Below, in pieces: positions 1-5,323 of a stretch of 7,221 bases of DNA. How positions within the stretch are numbered: the stretch's first letter is position 1; every line of letters begins with the position of its first letter. A model generated the notes under the pieces. That model worked only from the letters and a program-made list of their open reading frames with translations, had not been told where the DNA came from and ran no database searches. The position numbers and the translations under genes were made by a program. The DNA lies in NCBI GenBank assembly GCA_003229755.1, contig QIFJ01000282.1:1-7221 (forward strand). The letters are read 5' to 3'. Origin of the DNA: Pseudomonadota bacterium (GTDB lineage Bacteria > BMS3Abin14).

Positions 1-1
1 C

Positions 2-613
2 CAGGAGGAACTCGGAGACCTGCTGCTGCAGGTTGTTTTCCAGTGCCAACTGGCGAGCGAGGCGGGCCATTTTTCCTTCGATGACGCTGTGGAGAGGATA
101 AACGAGAAGCTCATTCGCAGGCACCCTCATGTCTTCGGCAGCGAGGGAGCTATGACGAGAGATGAGGCGACAGAACACTGGGAGAGGATCAAGTACGAGA
201 CGGAGGGGAAGAACAGGACCGACCGCCCCACCGGGTTACCAATATTATACAGGACTCTCAGGCTCCAGGAGAAGGCAGTCAGCTTCGGCTTCGACTGGGA
301 AAAACCGGAGGACCTCCTGGACAAGGTTGCAGAAGAACTGGGTGAGATCAGATCAGCCTTGGACTCGGGAGACCGGGAGGGACTGTTTGAGGAGGTGGGG
401 GACCTCTTTTTTATGACGGTCAACCTGGCCCGCTTCCTGAATATCCATCCCGACGATGCTATTGAAAGGTCGCTGATAAAATTCAGGAGGCGCTTCAGGT
501 CCATGGAGCAGCAGGCGGGCCGGGAAAACCGCTCTTTAAAAGAGATGAATATCGATGAGATGGAGGAACTCTGGGAAGTGGCAAAAAGGGAAGAAAAAGC
601 TAAGAAAGGATGA
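2..613 (+). CDS. mazG: Nucleoside triphosphate pyrophosphohydrolase MazG (5'-truncated by window edge)
   Basis: MazG hydrolyses (d)NTPs to NMP and pyrophosphate in the cytoplasm, clearing aberrant nucleotides. The frame is open from base 2 and no start is expected inside the window: a GTG at 89 lies within a conserved segment and is not the real start. The 203 visible residues begin at the end of the first MazG domain (EELGDLLLQVVFQ, then the family signature INEKLIRRHPHVFG at about 33-46). A linker follows, then the complete second domain with the metal-binding acidic pairs EELGE (about 111-115) and EEVGD (about 130-134), the VNLARFL helix and the KFRRRFRSME tail. E. coli MazG is about 263 residues, so roughly 60 are missing on the left. 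The stop is 24 nt before the next gene's preferred start, suggesting co-transcription. Assignment is firm. Confidence 0.95.
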   Translation, partial: QEELGDLLLQVVFQCQLASEAGHFSFDDAVERINEKLIRRHPHVFGSEGAMTRDEATEHWERIKYETEGKNRTDRPTGLPILYRTLRLQEKAVSFGFDWEKPEDLLDKVAEELGEIRSALDSGDREGLFEEVGDLFFMTVNLARFLNIHPDDAIERSLIKFRRRFRSMEQQAGRENRSLKEMNIDEMEELWEVAKREEKAKKG

Positions 614-624
614 TCGAGGGGGAC

Positions 625-631
625 AAGGAGG
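625..631 (+). promoter_or_regulatory. Shine-Dalgarno AAGGAGG deciding the start at 638
   Basis: AAGGAGG ends one base before the in-frame ATG at 632 and six bases before the ATG at 638. Only the latter spacing is suitable for ribosome binding, which shortens the protein by two residues relative to the longest open frame. Confidence 0.7.
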
Positions 632-637
632 ATGATT

Positions 638-1237
638 ATGGGCAAACGCAGGGCTACACCAAACTGGCGAACCGTTATCGTTGCGGCGCTGTGTACATTT
701 CTATTAACAGCACCGGCATCTACACCGGCACAGGCGGCTGAACTGGCCGGAGTGACCCTTCCAGATTTCCTGAAAATAGACGGCCGTGATGCTTCACTTG
801 TGGGCGTAGGACTGCGGAAAGTGTTTGTAGTAAAGGTCTATGTATGTGGTCTCTATATGGAATCTCCAACAAATGTTCCCGTCGAGGTTATTGAAGCCGA
901 CATGCCCAAGGGCATGATCATACACTTCCTCTACAAACTGAGCCCAGAGAAATTAAGGAAAGAATATCGGAACAAAATTGAAGAGAACTCTCCTGAACGC
1001 TCGGATGACCTTAATCGCCGCATCGATGAATTTATTGATATGTTTACAGATCCAACGCAGAAGGGCGACGAATTCATCTACACTTACATACCGGGCGACG
1101 GCGTTACTGTTTCTATCGCCGGGGAAATAAAGGGAACTATTCCGGGAGACGATTTTATGAAATCGCTGTTCAAGGTATGGTTCGGAGAGAAACCGTTCGA
1201 TAAAAAGATGAAAAAAGAGCTTCTGGGACTGAAATAG
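638..1237 (+). CDS. Secreted chalcone-isomerase-like domain protein
   Basis: This 199-residue protein has a basic N-terminus, a hydrophobic stretch (about 12-26) and an AQA/AE signal-peptidase-like site near residue 33, so it is probably exported to the periplasm. The mature part matches the bacterial chalcone-isomerase-like fold: LVGVGLRKVFVVKVYVCGLY at 55-73, then a helical region, and a C-terminal block IPGDDFMKSLFKVWFGEKPF (168-187) ending in a KKELLGL tail. Bacterial members are not plant flavonoid enzymes; they are thought to bind fatty-acid-like ligands or have unknown roles. An ATG six bases earlier (632) is possible, but AAGGAGG at 625-631 lies directly against it and at proper distance (6 nt) from 638, so 638 is preferred. 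It follows mazG closely, although the two functions have no obvious link. Fold is fairly sure, function is not known. Confidence 0.85.
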   Translation: MGKRRATPNWRTVIVAALCTFLLTAPASTPAQAAELAGVTLPDFLKIDGRDASLVGVGLRKVFVVKVYVCGLYMESPTNVPVEVIEADMPKGMIIHFLYKLSPEKLRKEYRNKIEENSPERSDDLNRRIDEFIDMFTDPTQKGDEFIYTYIPGDGVTVSIAGEIKGTIPGDDFMKSLFKVWFGEKPFDKKMKKELLGLK

Positions 1238-1259
1238 AGATTTTTGGGGTTAGTTGAAA

Positions 1260-1376
1260 GTGAAGGAACTGGACAGAAAGAATAACGATATCGTATGGTT
1301 GACGCCAGCGGTAGAAGGCCTGGATGCAAGGGATGCGGCCGCAGAGTATTTGAAGTCAAAAGGATTTATTAAATAA
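1260..1376 (+). pseudogene. Remnant: C-terminal tail of an OpuAC-type osmoprotectant-binding protein
   Basis: A 38-codon frame from GTG 1260 (or TTG 1254) to TAA 1374-1376 ends in VEGLDARDAAAEYLKSKGFI. This resembles the usual ending of glycine betaine/choline substrate-binding proteins of ABC importers (V-x-G-K-D-P-x-x-V-A-x-x-F-L-K-x-K-G-L-I). An in-frame stop at 1251-1253 shows that the rest of the protein (normally about 270-300 residues) is absent, so if the resemblance is right this is a fragment. A permease-like tail downstream, in the order known from opuC-type operons (binding protein then permease), supports the reading. The alternative is a chance or unknown 38-residue small ORF. 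The match is by memory of the family ending, not by search. Confidence 0.4.
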
Positions 1377-1379
1377 TGG

Positions 1380-1470
1380 AGCACTGGGCTATGGGCTAAA
1401 AGCAAATATAGACATATTGCAGCTATACCTCTTCATTAAAGCCCAATGCTCACTGCTCATAGCACAAAGC
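1380..1470. repeat. Inverted pair of GC-starting heptamer runs (element 1)
   Basis: The left run reads GCACTGG, GCTATGG, GCTAAAA, GC (1381-1403). The right run, read on the opposite strand, is GCTTTGT, GCTATGA, GCAGTGA, GCATTGG, GCTTT (1438-1470). Both follow a GCNNTGR 7-nt pattern and are inverted relative to one another, with about 34 nt between, so an imperfect stem can form. The element starts four bases after the stop codon of the binding-protein-like tail. No coding is seen in it. Confidence 0.6.
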
Positions 1471-1552
1471 AGTTCACGTTTATTAATATTGACAGGGTTG
1501 CTCTGACTGCGGGCGCAGCAGGATTATTATCGGCTTTTGCTGCCGGCTTCGT

Positions 1553-1630
1553 AACCTTATCGAGGGCGCGGTCCTGGTAGGGCTGTTTGCTATTATAGTT
1601 GATACTGTATTGGGAGGATTGGAAATTAGT
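1553..1630 (+). pseudogene. Remnant: last membrane helix of an osmoprotectant ABC permease
   Basis: A frame open over 1493-1660 encodes NLIEGAVLVGLFAIIVDTVLGGLEIS at 1553-1630. This resembles the last transmembrane segment of OpuB/OpuC/ProW-type permeases, whose C-termini usually read L-I-L-A-G-A-(I/V)-P-V-A-L-L-A-L-L-x-D-x-x-L-G-x-x-E. A second hydrophobic stretch (VALTAGAAGLLSAFAAGF, from 1497) lies in another frame just upstream and ends at TAG 1578-1580, as expected for a frameshifted copy. There is no room for the roughly 180 upstream residues, so the gene is a relic. It runs straight into heptamer element 2, which encodes a meaningless tail before TAA at 1658-1660. The call rests on pattern resemblance only. 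Confidence 0.35.
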
Positions 1631-1731
1631 TCCAGGTTCCAGGTTCCAGGTTCCACGTAATCTGAAATACATGAGTATATCCGATGGATATATTTTCTAC
1701 ATGGAACTTGGAACCTGGAACCTGGAACCAG
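1629..1731. repeat. Inverted heptamer element 2: GTTCCAG x4 facing TGGAACC x4
   Basis: Left arm: three GTTCCAG units and one GTTCCAC (1629-1656). Right arm: TGGAACT then three TGGAACC units (1702-1729). The arms pair over about 27 bp with a single mismatch. The 46-nt interval holds a nested 7-bp hairpin (TATATCC 1676-1682, GGATATA 1686-1692, loop GAT). The element occupies the space between the permease relic and the fabH stop at 1735-1737. Confidence 0.85.
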
Positions 1732-1736
1732 TTTTT
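1629..1736. terminator. Possible bidirectional terminator between convergent genes
   Basis: The long heptamer hairpin is followed on the plus strand by five Ts (1732-1736) and lies immediately downstream of fabH on the minus strand. The stem is longer than in a canonical intrinsic terminator and the loop is large, so the role is inferred from position between converging transcripts plus the T tract. Confidence 0.35.
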
Positions 1737-2715
1737 ACCATCTAATAATACTCCCTGCCCACGTAAGGCCCGCGCCGAAGCCGGAGAGGGCCAGAAGATC
1801 CCCTTCCTTCAGGCGGTCTTCCCTGTTGGCCTGATCCATGGCAAGGGGGATGGTTCCCGCCGAAGTATTACCGAACTTGTCGAGGTTAACGAAGAATTTA
1901 TCCCTGTCTATACCCAGCGCCTTAGCACCTGCATCTATGATGCGGATGTTGGCCTGGTGGGGAATTACCATATCAATGTCTTCGATGGAGACCCCTGCCC
2001 GTTCGGCAGCGCCGATAACGGCATCCGGAAGGGCCTTTACGCCGAATTTAAAGACTTCCTTGCCCTCCATCCGGATAGCAAAGTCAGTCCCGCTTCCCTC
2101 TGAAAAAGGACCGCGATAGGCCACACCCGGAGATACCATGAGCCACGGCGGCGGAGCGGACCCGTCGGCCCGCAGGTAAGTTGACATGATCCCCCTGTCG
2201 CCCCCCTCATGCTTCACCAGGGCGGCTCCCGCACCGTCAGCAAAGATGACACACGTATTTCTGTCGCTCCAGTCGATCACCCTGGACAGCGTCTCGGCCC
2301 CGATCACCAGTGCGTGCTTGATCCCGGCCTCTGGCATCATTCCATTGGCACAGGCCAGACCGTACACAAACCCTGAACAGGCCGCTTCCAGGTCGAAGCA
2401 GGCGGCGTTCTTTGCCCCTATCTTGTCCTGAACAATACAGGCGGTGGCGGGGATCAGCATATCAGGGGACAGGGTCGCCAGGATTATCAGATCTATCTCC
2501 TCCGGGTCCACTCCGGCCATCTCACAGGCCCGTAGCGAGGCGGTGGCGGCAAAATCGGAGGTGCTCTCGTGTTCCTCGGCGATCCTCCGCTCTTTTATGC
2601 CTGTCCTCACCGTTATCCACTCGTCTGTTGTATCCACGATCTTGGCAATATCCTCGTTGGTCATTATCTGATCCGGATAGCCGGCACCGGTCCCGATTAT
2701 GCGATTTCCCTTCAT
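1735..2715 (-). CDS. fabH: 3-oxoacyl-[acyl-carrier-protein] synthase III (KASIII)
   Basis: FabH condenses an acyl-CoA starter (usually acetyl-CoA) with malonyl-ACP to begin type II fatty acid synthesis in the cytosol. The 326-residue product has the usual length and thiolase fold. The catalytic triad is intact: Cys113 in DLEAACSGFVYGL, His253 in IPHQANIRI and Asn283 in KFGNTSAGTIPLA. The N-terminal TNEDIAKIVDTTDEWITVRTG block and the C-terminal LSGFGAGLTWAG glycine loop are also typical. A TTG two codons upstream extends the frame, but it abuts GGGAGGT (2721-2727); ATG 2715 lies at proper spacing. The gene is not next to acpP, fabD, fabG or plsX, so it may be a stand-alone or extra copy. Its chain-length preference cannot be told from sequence alone. 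Confidence 0.97.
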   Translation of the reverse strand: MKGNRIIGTGAGYPDQIMTNEDIAKIVDTTDEWITVRTGIKERRIAEEHESTSDFAATASLRACEMAGVDPEEIDLIILATLSPDMLIPATACIVQDKIGAKNAACFDLEAACSGFVYGLACANGMMPEAGIKHALVIGAETLSRVIDWSDRNTCVIFADGAGAALVKHEGGDRGIMSTYLRADGSAPPPWLMVSPGVAYRGPFSEGSGTDFAIRMEGKEVFKFGVKALPDAVIGAAERAGVSIEDIDMVIPHQANIRIIDAGAKALGIDRDKFFVNLDKFGNTSAGTIPLAMDQANREDRLKEGDLLALSGFGAGLTWAGSIIRW

Positions 2716-2720
2716 TAACA

Positions 2721-2727
2721 ACCTCCC
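2721..2727 (-). promoter_or_regulatory. Shine-Dalgarno GGGAGGT for fabH
   Basis: Read on the minus strand, GGGAGGT lies about 5-6 nt before ATG 2715 and touches the alternative TTG at 2721, which decides in favour of the ATG. Confidence 0.7.
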
Positions 2728-2751
2728 TGCTTACTCCATTAAGCCATCACC

Positions 2752-2837
2752 GCGCCCATCAGGGGCGCCCAAATCAATGACTTGCACCGCAAGTTGTTGA
2801 TTTGTGAGGAAAGTGAAAATGACACTTTTCGCTTTCC
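2752..2837. repeat. Chain of three hairpins in the fabH leader
   Basis: Three successive palindromes are visible. GCGCCC (2752-2757) faces GGGCGC (2763-2768). A 16-nt arm starting CAAATCAA (2770-2785) faces 2789-2804 with two mismatches and a 3-nt loop. GGAAAGTGAAAA (2808-2819) faces CTTTTCGCTTTCC (2825-2837) with one substitution and a small bulge. They are almost contiguous, which suggests a mobile or multi-copy intergenic palindromic unit, or a structured RNA leader. No recognised riboswitch class is evident. Confidence 0.6.
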
Positions 2838-2842
2838 GATAA

Positions 2843-2954
2843 GTAAAAAGCCATGAATGGACTTTTTACGACCCTATCAATATTGCGCTCTATAATATTC
2901 CCTTGTTGGGCGTCACTCAAGCCCTAATTTTTGACAGGGTCGTAAAAAGTCCAT
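2843..2954. repeat. 23-bp inverted repeat with an extra inner copy
   Basis: A 23-nt arm at 2858-2880 (TGGACTTTTTACGACCC then TATCAA) is matched on the opposite strand by 2931-2953 with one mismatch, with a 50-nt interval. A third copy of the motif, GTAAAAAGCCAT (2843-2854), pairs with the left arm as a local hairpin with a 2-nt loop. The right arm begins four bases after the methyltransferase stop, so it could end that transcript. The ends show no obvious target duplication and there is no transposase. Confidence 0.75.
2892..2920 (-). promoter_or_regulatory. Sigma70-like promoter toward fabH
   Basis: On the minus strand TTGAGT (2920-2915) and TATTAT (2897-2892) are separated by exactly 17 nt, matching 4/6 and 5/6 of the consensus hexamers. 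Initiation about 7 nt downstream would give a leader of roughly 165-170 nt before fabH, containing several hairpins. The site sits between the two arms of the long inverted repeat. Confidence 0.45.
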
Positions 2955-2957
2955 CAA

Positions 2958-3746
2958 CTACTCATCTTCCGGCTTTTTTGCAGTAACTATCATGCGGCGG
3001 TTCATGAAGCCGTAGTCACCTTCTTTGTCGTGAAGCTTGAAATCCCTGTGCACCCTAACGGTTTCGAAGCCGGCTCCGATCATCATGTCCCGTAAAGTCT
3101 CAGCCTCAAAGTACCTTATGCAATAACTCTGATCTCTGATGAGTCCTTTTTCTTTGGAGACCACCACTTCTCTTGCCAGGACGGATCCGCCCTCGATCTG
3201 TCGAGTCCTGCAGACGACTATGTCTTCATCGATCTCATGCCAGGCGTTGGGGTTCAGACTGTCTCTTACCTGCTCACCGTCGGCTACATCCACCAGTATC
3301 CAAGATCCAGGCTTGAGTAGCCTGTAGGCCTCCATCAGTATCCGACTGTCGTCGTCGGAACATGGAAGGTAGCCTATGGAGTTGCCAAGTATAAGAACAT
3401 GGTCGTAACTGCTGCCGGCCAAACCTGTTTCCCGTGCATCTCCCTGCAGGAACTCTACCTTGCAACCGCTTCGGCTGGCCATCTCCATTCCCACATCTAT
3501 CAGGTACTGAGAGTAATCCAGCACTGTGCAGCTTGAAAAACCCCGTGATGAAAGCTCCATGCTGTGCCGCCCCTGGCCTCCGCACAGGTCCAGTATTCGG
3601 TGATGCATTTCCAGGGGGATGAGATCGCAGACCACATCCGTCTCACGCCTGGTCAACTTCTCGTCGCATACGGATCTGGCATCGGTGAGGAGATAGACCT
3701 CGTCAAAAAGCGTCTTCCACCAGCCAGGATCCACCTTTATGCTCAT
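2958..3746 (-). CDS. Class I SAM-dependent methyltransferase
   Basis: This 262-residue soluble protein has the Rossmann-type methyltransferase core. Motif I is ILDLCGGQGRHSMEL (51-65). The acidic residue binding the SAM ribose lies in VLDYS (75-79). QGDARE (101-106) is the adenine-contact region, and YDHVLILGNSIGYL (114-127) is the motif IV region. A LLKPGSWILVDV strand (143-154) follows. The C-terminal third, ending FMNRRMIVTAKK, is a family-like beta hairpin that may cover the substrate. The start is ATG 3746, which overlaps the upstream ATP-grasp stop as ATGA and is preceded by GGAGG with a 4-nt spacer; a longer frame to 3815 lies inside the neighbour and is unlikely. Translational coupling implies a shared pathway. 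The methyl acceptor is unknown. Confidence 0.9.
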   Translation of the reverse strand: MSIKVDPGWWKTLFDEVYLLTDARSVCDEKLTRRETDVVCDLIPLEMHHRILDLCGGQGRHSMELSSRGFSSCTVLDYSQYLIDVGMEMASRSGCKVEFLQGDARETGLAGSSYDHVLILGNSIGYLPCSDDDSRILMEAYRLLKPGSWILVDVADGEQVRDSLNPNAWHEIDEDIVVCRTRQIEGGSVLAREVVVSKEKGLIRDQSYCIRYFEAETLRDMMIGAGFETVRVHRDFKLHDKEGDYGFMNRRMIVTAKKPEDE

Positions 3747-5137
3747 TCTTCCTCCGGGTGGGCTCCGAAACTGAACAGTCCGTCCGAAGCGAAGACAGCG
3801 GCCGATCCTCCCCATCGCTGAGACCGGGCGATCGCAAGTTCCTCCTCCTCAATACTGATATATTCGTCAAGTTCCCCGCCCAGCCACATTTTCTCAAGAA
3901 TCAGGCAGTCGGCCCACATCGCCCGACAGTACTCCTTAAGGCTCTCAAGCTGACCATCGGTGATTATCCTTGGTCTAAGACCAAGCCAGATGGGACCTAG
4001 GAGATAGGTGAATTTCTCATCAATAGCCATCTTCTCCTGCCCCTCCACTACCTCCAGCAGGTCACCGTAGCTGATGCTGCAGATGGCATCATTGATGCGA
4101 TGCACAGCTTCCCTCACGCTCATTTGCGACCTGAGAACAGCAAGAGGCTGGACCCCCCCTCCACTACCCACGTTGGTGGGAACACCTCCGAACCGCACCA
4201 GAAATCCAAACAGACCATCGGGTCCCATGAGACACCTGAAGTCGGTCTGGTATCGTTCCAGGACAACTTTACCGGTCTGTCTGTTGATGCTCGGGCTTTC
4301 CTCCGCCCAGAGGTTCAGGGGAATCTTCTCCTGCACGATGTAGCTTCCCTCCGCAAGTGCCAGGTTCACTGCCTCGTCCGGATCGGGATTGACCATCCCC
4401 ACCCTGACACCCATACCGGAATACCCCCGTTCAGGTTTGAGGACAAGATTATCCCAGTTCTCGCGGGTCCACTGGATCAGGTCACCGATGTGCTCACCGG
4501 CCGGTCCTGTGGTGTCCCTGTGCAAAAATCTCCTGGTCCATGGGGTCCTTTGGACGGATATTGGATTGAACCGCTTCTGTTCAGGGCCCGTTATCACCTC
4601 GAACATACTCTTTACGTTTATGGGCTCCGTACCCCTGGGATTGATGACCCTGCCCTCCGATACAGCCTTCAGGAGCGGGTCAAGTCCATGTTTGCGGTGC
4701 AGTGAAAGGAGAACGTCGGAATTGAAATCCATGAAGATCACAGAGACAGGGTTGCCCTGCCACGAGACACTGCCGTCATCCAGCTCAAGCTCGTGGGGCG
4801 CCATCAGGGCGCTGGAAATACCATCCACACCGTTAAGGTGCCCGGCCAGATTGATGTTTTCGGTAACGTCGGTCAGTGTCTCCTCTTCGGCCACGACAGC
4901 TATAAACCCTGAATTGGACCCTTCTCTCTCCCGGTGGGCACCCACCAGCATCTCCACGAAGCCGTAAACCGGATAAAGGAGTGGGTGATCGAAATCCAGA
5001 TCTACATCAATGGGCATTATCCTGTTGAGCTTCGCCCAGGTTCTCTTGCCTATCATCTGGGTGATGCGCTGGTAGTCCCACCCGCCCGGGCTGCCAAGGT
5101 TCCATTCAGAGTGGTATCCGAGGAATTGGTCCGTCAT
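3743..5137 (-). CDS. Circularly permuted ATP-grasp (DUF407-like) ligase-family protein
   Basis: The 464-residue protein shows the motif order of circularly permuted ATP-grasp proteins. GNPVSVIFMDFNSD (128-141) is followed by INPRGTEPINVKSMFE (165-180), matching the family's NP-x-G-S-x-x-x-x-N-K helix. Next come the glycine-rich loop VLKPERGYSGMGVRVG (232-247, Lys234), VQEKIPLN (268-275), DFRCL (299-303, Arg301) and VPTNVGSGGGVQPLAVL (319-335), the usual metal- and phosphate-binding end. Such enzymes activate a carboxylate as acyl-phosphate and join it to an amine or thiol, and the key residues appear present. Usual partners of the family (alpha-E/DUF403 and transglutaminase-like genes) are absent; instead a methyltransferase overlaps its stop by 4 bp. 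ATG 5137 has only a weak AGGT upstream. The fold is fairly secure, the substrate unknown. Confidence 0.8.
   Translation of the reverse strand: MTDQFLGYHSEWNLGSPGGWDYQRITQMIGKRTWAKLNRIMPIDVDLDFDHPLLYPVYGFVEMLVGAHREREGSNSGFIAVVAEEETLTDVTENINLAGHLNGVDGISSALMAPHELELDDGSVSWQGNPVSVIFMDFNSDVLLSLHRKHGLDPLLKAVSEGRVINPRGTEPINVKSMFEVITGPEQKRFNPISVQRTPWTRRFLHRDTTGPAGEHIGDLIQWTRENWDNLVLKPERGYSGMGVRVGMVNPDPDEAVNLALAEGSYIVQEKIPLNLWAEESPSINRQTGKVVLERYQTDFRCLMGPDGLFGFLVRFGGVPTNVGSGGGVQPLAVLRSQMSVREAVHRINDAICSISYGDLLEVVEGQEKMAIDEKFTYLLGPIWLGLRPRIITDGQLESLKEYCRAMWADCLILEKMWLGGELDEYISIEEEELAIARSQRWGGSAAVFASDGLFSFGAHPEEE
3751..3755 (-). promoter_or_regulatory. Shine-Dalgarno GGAGG for the methyltransferase, inside the ATP-grasp 3' end
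   Basis: On the minus strand GGAGGAAG (3755-3748) precedes ATG 3746. It is located in the last codons of the upstream gene and supports the short start with the 4-bp ATGA overlap. Confidence 0.65.
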
Positions 5138-5156
5138 TGTGATTACCTGCCTGGTT

Positions 5157-5191
5157 GAAAGCTGAAAGCTGAAAGTTGAAAGTTAAAAGTT
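5157..5191. repeat. Tandem heptamer array A (GAAAGCT/GAAAGTT, 5 copies)
   Basis: Units are GAAAGCT, GAAAGCT, GAAAGTT, GAAAGTT and AAAAGTT with exact 7-nt phasing. The array begins 19 nt upstream of the ATP-grasp start codon, where its promoter or leader would be expected. An inverted copy of GTTGAAAGTT (5175-5184) occurs at 5326-5335 on the far side of arrays B and C. Confidence 0.9.
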
Positions 5192-5199
5192 TCAAAATC

Positions 5200-5255
5200 G
5201 TGATGCGTGATGCGTAATGAGTGATTAGTGATTGGTCATTGGTGATTAGTAAATC
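5200..5255. repeat. Tandem heptamer array B (GTGATNN, 8 copies)
   Basis: Eight consecutive units occupy this stretch: GTGATGC, GTGATGC, GTAATGA, GTGATTA, GTGATTG, GTCATTG, GTGATTA and GTAAATC. The first copies are identical and later ones diverge. No coding or promoter function is evident. Confidence 0.85.
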
Positions 5256-5266
5256 ATGAACTGATG

Positions 5267-5317
5267 TCTAATGTTCTAATATCTAATGCTCTAATTTCTA
5301 ATGCTCTAATGTTCAAT
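5267..5317. repeat. Tandem 7/8-nt alternating array C (TCTAATG family)
   Basis: TCTAAT starts at 5267, 5275, 5282, 5290, 5297 and 5305, with a variant TTCAAT at 5312. Spacings alternate 8 and 7, giving a 15-nt higher-order unit. The array ends seven bases before the DUF885 stop codon. Confidence 0.85.
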
Positions 5318-5323
5318 CTCGAT

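Larger units (their letters stand above)
1238..1734. other. Gene-poor stretch with decayed transporter tails and heptamer repeats
   Basis: About 500 nt between the convergent chalcone-isomerase-like gene and fabH contain no intact gene. In order there are a binding-protein-like tail (1260-1376), an inverted heptamer element (1380-1470), a permease-like tail (about 1553-1630) and a second, stronger inverted heptamer element (1629-1731). A 71-codon minus-strand frame across 1457-1672 reads through the repeats and resembles no known family. The layout is best explained as a degraded gene cluster invaded by repeats. Confidence 0.6.

Noticed and set aside
127..645. 172-codon minus-strand open frame opposite mazG
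   Set aside because: It lies entirely over the conserved mazG frame, its product is low-complexity Ser/Arg-rich, and it matches no family; it is a codon-bias shadow.
1457..1672. 71-codon minus-strand open frame between the relics and fabH
   Set aside because: Its N-terminal part is translated heptamer repeat and its remainder is opposite the permease-like fragment; no ribosome site or family signature.
1684..2103. 139-codon plus-strand open frame entering fabH
   Set aside because: Starts within heptamer element 2 and then runs antisense to fabH, whose active-site motifs are unmistakable.
2891..2896. Plus-strand TATAAT as a promoter
   Set aside because: There is no -35 hexamer at 16-18 nt and no plus-strand gene downstream; the same bases serve better as the minus-strand TATTAT.
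2858..2953. Insertion sequence with terminal inverted repeats
   Set aside because: The 96-nt span has no transposase and no flanking target duplication; at most it is a non-autonomous palindromic element.
3747..3815. Longer methyltransferase start at 3815
   Set aside because: It would overlap the ATP-grasp gene by over 70 bases, adds an Arg/Gly-rich shadow N-terminus and ignores the well-spaced GGAGG before 3746.
4100..4967. Two long plus-strand open frames (201 and 192 codons) opposite the ATP-grasp gene
   Set aside because: They cover the segment encoding the ATP-grasp motifs in the other strand, have Pro/Ser-rich shadow composition and no clear ribosome sites.
5157..5317. CRISPR array
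   Set aside because: The units are 7-8 nt, contiguous and degenerate; there are no spacers of 30 nt or more, no 24-37 nt repeat and no cas gene.
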